Assembly: GCF_004803895.1 (NCBI RefSeq)
Contig: NZ_CP021978.1
Coordinates: forward strand, 5,270,001 to 5,334,000
Direction: 5' to 3'
DNA from: Streptomyces hawaiiensis
GTDB lineage: Bacteria; Actinomycetota; Actinomycetes; Streptomycetales; Streptomycetaceae
Length of the DNA: 64,000 bases
Positions 60,932 through 64,000 of the stretch are shown in pieces; the stretch's first letter is position 1, and every line of letters starts with the position of its first letter. The notes below the pieces were generated by a model. That model was not told where the DNA came from and made no database searches. It was given only the letters and a program-made list of their open reading frames with translations. A program made the translations under genes and the position numbers.

Positions 60932-60978
60932 CAGGTTTGATCCGTGAAACCTGTGAATGGTTGTGCCGGCATTCACAG
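60932..60978. promoter_or_regulatory. two overlapping inverted repeats upstream of the LAETG gene
   Basis: CAGGTTT-N8-AAACCTG (60932-60953) and CTGTGAATG-N10-CATTCACAG (60951-60978) share three bases. They lie in the divergent region between the LAETG gene and the gene at 61063, so one or two dimeric regulators may act here. Confidence 0.55.
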
Positions 60979-61062
60979 AATCCTTATGTGGGCTGAGTCA
61001 CACCCGAGACCTTCTTGTGAAGACTTGTGGAGGCGCTTTCCACACGCTTAGATCTTGGCTTC

Positions 61063-62205
61063 GTGTCTGAAAAGCCGTCCGACGACCAGCCGTCGGCCTC
61101 GGAGATCCCCGACGACGTCTGGGAGCAGTTCACCCGTGACACCGAGCGGGACATCCGTTCCTCCGCCCCGAAGGAGCCGTCCGCGCGGGCACGCATGGTG
61201 AGTGAGCGCCTGCGTGAGCAGGACGCCCGGGGCGAACTGCCTCCCGGGTGGCGCACCGGCCCGGCCTGGCAGGAGATGAACGGCCGTGCGGCCCGGCGCC
61301 GCAAGCTGTGGGCCGTGCTCGGTGTGCCCGTCGCGGTGGCCGTGGCGCTGGTGGCGCTGAAGCCGTCGCTGCTGCCCGGCGACCCCTTCGGCACCGGGGA
61401 GTCCCAGGCCGCCGAGGCCTCACCGCTGCCCGACGAGACGGCGGCGCCCACCGCCGCGCCGGGGGCGTCCGACCCGGAAGAGCCCACTCTTGACCGGCCG
61501 TTCGCCGGTTCCCCGGCCCTGCGCTGGGCCGACGGCGAGGCCGGCATCGTCCTTCCCGAGGCCGAGGCCGTCGGCCCGGTCTCCCAGGACCGGGTGGCAC
61601 AGGCGCTGAAGCTGACGAAGAAACTTCTGGTGGGCGCCAACCTCGACCCGAAGACCGTGCGCGGGGCCCGTCCCGCGGCGGCGCTCTCCGTGCTCGATCC
61701 CAAGCAGCCCGAACTCCTCGACGAGCTCGACACCGGGCTGCGCTCCCCGAGCCGGGAGCACGACCCGGTGACGCTGTTCAGCCGCTTCGACCCCGACGAG
61801 GTGCGGCCGGTCGGCGACGTGGTCAAGACCCGCGGGCGCATGACGTTCAAGAAGGGATCGCACGGAGGCGTGGCGGTGCGCGCCGACTACACCTTCGTCT
61901 ACCCCGTCGTGCGGGCCGACGGCCCCACCGAGGTCACCCGCACCATCGTCCGCCGGGTCCTCGACGTCGAACTCGCCGACCCCGCCCGCTACCAGGTCAC
62001 ACCGGGCCGGCTGCTCCTGCTCAACTACGACCAGGAGATAGGCAACTCCTCCTGCTTCGTCTACGACGGCTACCTGCACCCGGAGTTCTCGTCGAGCACG
62101 TCCGCGGGACCGTCGCCGAGCGGCCCGGCGACGGACCCGTACGACCGGAGCAAGGGCATCGAACACGGCGACGGTGATGACTGCGGGACGGTGACCCGCA
62201 CCTGA
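61063..62205 (+). CDS. hypothetical single-pass membrane protein
   Basis: 380 residues. A ~75-residue acidic cytoplasmic part (SASEIPDDVWEQFTRDTERD) with a helical stretch precedes a single transmembrane segment (LWAVLGVPVAVAVALVAL). A Pro/Ala/Glu linker and an outer domain of about 260 residues (LDRPFAGSPALRWADGEAG to GHGDGDDCGTVTRT, with the stretch SCFVYDGYLHPEF) follow. I do not recognise the family. GTG at 61063, with a GTG at 61027 as alternative. Divergent from the LAETG gene. An imperfect palindrome TGTGGAGGCGCTTTCCACA sits at 61026-61044. Confidence 0.7.
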   Translation: MSEKPSDDQPSASEIPDDVWEQFTRDTERDIRSSAPKEPSARARMVSERLREQDARGELPPGWRTGPAWQEMNGRAARRRKLWAVLGVPVAVAVALVALKPSLLPGDPFGTGESQAAEASPLPDETAAPTAAPGASDPEEPTLDRPFAGSPALRWADGEAGIVLPEAEAVGPVSQDRVAQALKLTKKLLVGANLDPKTVRGARPAAALSVLDPKQPELLDELDTGLRSPSREHDPVTLFSRFDPDEVRPVGDVVKTRGRMTFKKGSHGGVAVRADYTFVYPVVRADGPTEVTRTIVRRVLDVELADPARYQVTPGRLLLLNYDQEIGNSSCFVYDGYLHPEFSSSTSAGPSPSGPATDPYDRSKGIEHGDGDDCGTVTRT

Positions 62206-62212
62206 GCAGAGC

Positions 62213-62247
62213 GAAGGGCCCCGCGGGGTGGAGCCGCGGGGCCCTTC
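62213..62247 (+). terminator. hairpin after the hypothetical membrane protein gene
   Basis: GAAGGGCCCCGCGG pairs with CCGCGGGGCCCTTC (14 bp) around a GGTGGAG-type loop, then TTCTC. Starts 7 bp after the stop. Confidence 0.9.
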
Positions 62248-62721
62248 TTCTCGTCAGCACCGACGTCAGGGCAGCGCCGGTGCCTGGAAGCGGCGCCGGG
62301 GGGTTGCGCCGCTGGTCTGTACCTCTGACAGTGGGGCAATGCGGGTGCCCGCGAGGGGACTTGGACTGTGTACGCATCGTGCTGGATGAACGCGGCGCCC
62401 GCAACCGTTTGACCCAGACTTGTGCATTTATGCAAGGTCCGCCGGTCGGCCCCGGGCGTCCCCGGAGCCGACCGTTCTCTTGGGTGACCGGGCTGCTGTC
62501 CCCTGCCGTCCGGTCACTTCCCTGGAGCGAGGTCCCACGACACACGGCACGATCCGTGCGTCTCATCGCCCCAGTGAGCCACGCGTGGTTCTTTCGGGCC
62601 CGCCCCTGGCTGGCACGGACACCGGGACCAACGACGTCGCGCGGGGGCGGTCACGCGCCGTACGGGTGAGAGGGATGCGGACGTCTGTCCCGGGAACACC
62701 GGTCCCGGCCGGGGGGCGGCG
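62248..62721. other. gene-poor gap with no supported gene
   Basis: 474 bp between the terminator after the hypothetical membrane protein gene and the chorismate mutase gene. It contains a weak promoter-like TTGACC (62409-62414) and the palindrome TGCAT-TT-ATGCA (62423-62434), but I see no ORF with convincing codon use. Confidence 0.5.
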
Positions 62722-63003
62722 TCAGATCTTGCCGCGGCACAGCTCCAGCAGGGTCATCGCGAGCGCGGTGCCGGGCTTGCCCAGCGCCTGCCTGTAGTGG
62801 CCGAGGACGTCCATCTCACGGGACAGGTTCACGCGCCGGCCGCCGGAGGTGATCCGCGCCTCCTGGATGACGGCGGAGACGGCCACCCGTTCCTGGATCA
62901 GGCCGATGATCCGGTCGTCGAGCGCGTCGATCCGCTCGCGCGCGCCGGTGATCATGTCGGCGGCCTCGGGGGTGCGGGCGCCGGTCACGTCGATGGCGGT
63001 CAT
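62722..63003 (-). CDS. chorismate mutase, AroQ class (delta type)
   Basis: Converts chorismate to prephenate, the first step towards phenylalanine and tyrosine. 93 residues, all helical: RERIDALDDRIIGLIQERVAV, then IQEARITSGGRRVNLSREMD and VLGHYRQALGKPGTALAMTLLELCRG. The length and the GGRRV...SREM block match stand-alone actinobacterial enzymes such as the small mycobacterial one. ATG at 63003 behind GAGGAG. A leader peptide with Phe and Tyr codons and a hairpin precede it, which suggests attenuation by Phe-tRNA supply. Confidence 0.92.
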   Translation of the reverse strand: MTAIDVTGARTPEAADMITGARERIDALDDRIIGLIQERVAVSAVIQEARITSGGRRVNLSREMDVLGHYRQALGKPGTALAMTLLELCRGKI

Positions 63004-63057
63004 AGAGGGCTCCTCGTCGTCGGGGGCTGCCCCGGGGCGACAGGGCCCGGACGACGA

Positions 63058-63092
63058 CAGGCGCCCCGGGCCTTGTCGGCCCGGGGCGCCTG
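63058..63092 (-). terminator. attenuator-like hairpin before chorismate mutase
   Basis: 15-bp stem with a 5-nt loop (on the plus strand CAGGCGCCCCGGGCC-TTGTC-GGCCCGGGGCGCCTG), 55 bp before the chorismate mutase start and 21 bp after the leader-peptide stop. No T-run, as is usual in this genus. Confidence 0.8.
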
Positions 63093-63112
63093 GGAAGTCG
63101 CTTGTCAGTAGC

Positions 63113-63184
63113 TCAAGCAGCACGACCATGGCGTCCGGCGGGCCGGATGCCATAGGTAAAGACGAACGTCTGGTGCTTGAACAT
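63113..63184 (-). CDS. putative Phe/Tyr-rich leader peptide for transcription attenuation
   Basis: A 23-residue ORF, too short for most gene callers. The product begins MFKHQTFVFTYG: three Phe and one Tyr codon in the first eleven, none afterwards. The rest of the coding part (63128-63153) forms a hairpin ATGGC..CCGGC/GCCGG..GCCAT, ending about 35 bases before the terminator stem. A stalled ribosome at the Phe codons would alter folding of the following RNA. Its ATG coincides with the predicted transcription start (leaderless). Proposed role: sense charged tRNA-Phe and control chorismate mutase. Confidence 0.65.
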   Translation of the reverse strand: MFKHQTFVFTYGIRPAGRHGRAA

Positions 63185-63220
63185 GAGGGCAAGTATGCAC
63201 CGCGTACCAGGCCCGTCCAA
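63184..63220 (-). promoter_or_regulatory. leaderless promoter of the leader peptide-chorismate mutase unit
   Basis: On the minus strand TTGGAC (63215-63220), 17-bp spacer, CATACT (63192-63197), then seven bases to the ATG at 63184. The spacing puts the transcription start at the leader start codon. Confidence 0.7.
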
Positions 63221-63331
63221 GCTGGTTCGCATCCTGAGACGGGGCGGCTGTCCGGCACACGGAAGGAGCCCGGCCGTCCCCCGGTAGAATCGGGTGCACA
63301 AGACCCCCGCCCCACCGCCGGAAGGCACCCC

Positions 63332-64000
63332 GTGTCATCAGCGACTCCCGCTGCCACCGCCGCCGACACCGTCCTGGTCGTCGACTTCGGCGCGCAGTAC
63401 GCCCAGCTCATCGCCCGTCGCGTCCGCGAGGCGCGGGTCTACAGCGAGATCGTGCCGAGCACCTTGCCGGTCCAGGAGATGCTCGCCAGGAACCCCGCGG
63501 CGATCATCCTCTCCGGCGGCCCCTCGTCGGTCTACGAGGAGGGCGCGCCCAGCCTGGACCGCGCGCTCTTCGAGGCCGGCGTCCCCGTCTTCGGCATGTG
63601 CTATGGCTTCCAGCTGATGGCGCGCACCCTCGGCGGCACCGTCGACAACACCGGCGCCCGCGAGTACGGCCGCACCGGCCTGCACGTCTCCAAGGTGTCC
63701 TCCACCCTCTTCGAGGGCACCCCCGCCGAGCAGCCCGTCTGGATGTCGCACGGCGACGCCTGCTCCGCCGCCCCCGAGGGCTTCTCCGTCACGGCCTCCA
63801 CGGACGTCGTGCCGGTCGCCGCCTTCGAGAACGACGAGAAGAAGCTCTACGGCGTCCAGTACCACCCCGAGGTGATGCACTCCACGCACGGGCAGCAGGT
63901 GCTGGAGCACTTCCTCTACCGGGGCGCGGGCCTGACCCCGTCCTGGACCACGGGCAGCGTGATCGAGGAACAGGTCGCCGCCATCCGCGAGCAGGTCGGC
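63332..64000 (+). CDS. guaA: GMP synthase (glutamine-hydrolysing), N-terminal part (3' end outside window)
   Basis: Aminates XMP to GMP, the step after GuaB. The frame runs off the window, leaving about 223 of some 520 codons. Class I glutaminase domain: VLVVDFGAQYAQLIARRVRE, IILSGGPSSVY, nucleophile Cys in FGMCYGFQLMARTLGG, and the catalytic His/Glu in YGVQYHPEVMHS. The synthetase domain begins after WTTGSVIEEQVAAIREQVG. GTG start at 63332 behind GGAAGG. Divergent from the leader-peptide promoter 147 bp away. Confidence 0.95.
   Translation, partial: MSSATPAATAADTVLVVDFGAQYAQLIARRVREARVYSEIVPSTLPVQEMLARNPAAIILSGGPSSVYEEGAPSLDRALFEAGVPVFGMCYGFQLMARTLGGTVDNTGAREYGRTGLHVSKVSSTLFEGTPAEQPVWMSHGDACSAAPEGFSVTASTDVVPVAAFENDEKKLYGVQYHPEVMHSTHGQQVLEHFLYRGAGLTPSWTTGSVIEEQVAAIREQVG

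Noticed and set aside
62339..62389. 16-codon ORF with a Cys codon (MRVPARGLGLCTHRAG)
   Set aside because: Looks superficially like an amino-acid leader peptide, but no gene follows it on the plus strand and the ribosome site is weak.
1..64000. tRNA, rRNA, CRISPR arrays, prophage or intact insertion sequences
   Set aside because: No cloverleaf or CCA-type gene, rRNA core sequence, regularly spaced repeats, transposase or phage gene found on reading both strands.

Overview
The window is about 64 kb of very GC-rich DNA (GC-saturated third codon positions, many GTG starts, SD-type sites such as GGAGG) carrying whiD, bldM, a His-tailed groEL1, guaB plus guaB3 and an array of Ser/Thr kinases. That combination points firmly to Streptomyces. 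From memory, the gene order matches the core-chromosome stretch of S. coelicolor that runs from glmM/glmS through groES-groEL1, whiD-bldM and guaB to guaA. I see no rRNA, tRNA, CRISPR array, phage or intact insertion sequence.

Layout. 1-5.1 kb: end of glmM, a DUF389 membrane protein, coaA and glmS (amino-sugar and CoA supply). 5.1-13.2 kb: small secreted SH3-like protein, acpS, secreted beta-helix protein, nnrE/nnrD repair enzyme, L,D-transpeptidase, alr, an alpha/beta hydrolase and tsaE. 13.3-17.2 kb: a 55-residue protein behind a strong palindrome, a degenerate L,D-transpeptidase-like protein, then the overlapping tsaB-rimI-tsaD set (with tsaE it gives the t6A tRNA-modification machinery). 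17.2-22.2 kb: a xylan/beta-glucoside locus (GH3 enzyme, LacI regulator, GH10 xylanase with CBM2) with shared operator-like palindromes. 22.2-28.5 kb: LCP cell-wall ligase, a DGPF protein with an ECF42 sigma factor and a matching promoter, a methyltransferase, and two tandem lipoprotein deacetylases. 28.4-30.7 kb: groES-groEL1 under two CIRCE operators. 30.7-34.1 kb: ester cyclase-like protein, SDR, MOSC protein and LysR regulator.

34.1-39.5 kb is the developmental and GTP-synthesis core: whiD, bldM (with a textbook BldN promoter), an ECF sigma factor (SigD/ShbA type), guaB and guaB3. 39.5-40.1 kb is a gene-poor stretch with a possible 31-residue cationic peptide and two tandem 101-bp hairpin repeats. 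Then come a nucleotide-sugar dehydrogenase whose catalytic cysteine is a serine, glpD and a serine hydrolase. 44.6-56.1 kb holds six consecutive Ser/Thr kinase-family genes, of which two look like pseudokinases. 56.2-64 kb: an aldehyde dehydrogenase, a GMC oxidoreductase, an LAETG sortase substrate, a membrane protein, a chorismate mutase and the start of guaA.

The most interesting regulatory find is upstream of chorismate mutase: a leaderless 23-codon ORF with three Phe codons and one Tyr codon among its first eleven, followed by a 15-bp hairpin just before the gene. It looks like a phenylalanine/tyrosine attenuator. Other good leads are the ECF42 promoter, the two kinase-family proteins lacking catalytic residues, the Cys-to-Ser dehydrogenase, the tandem hairpin repeats and a MITE-like inverted-repeat element after bldM.
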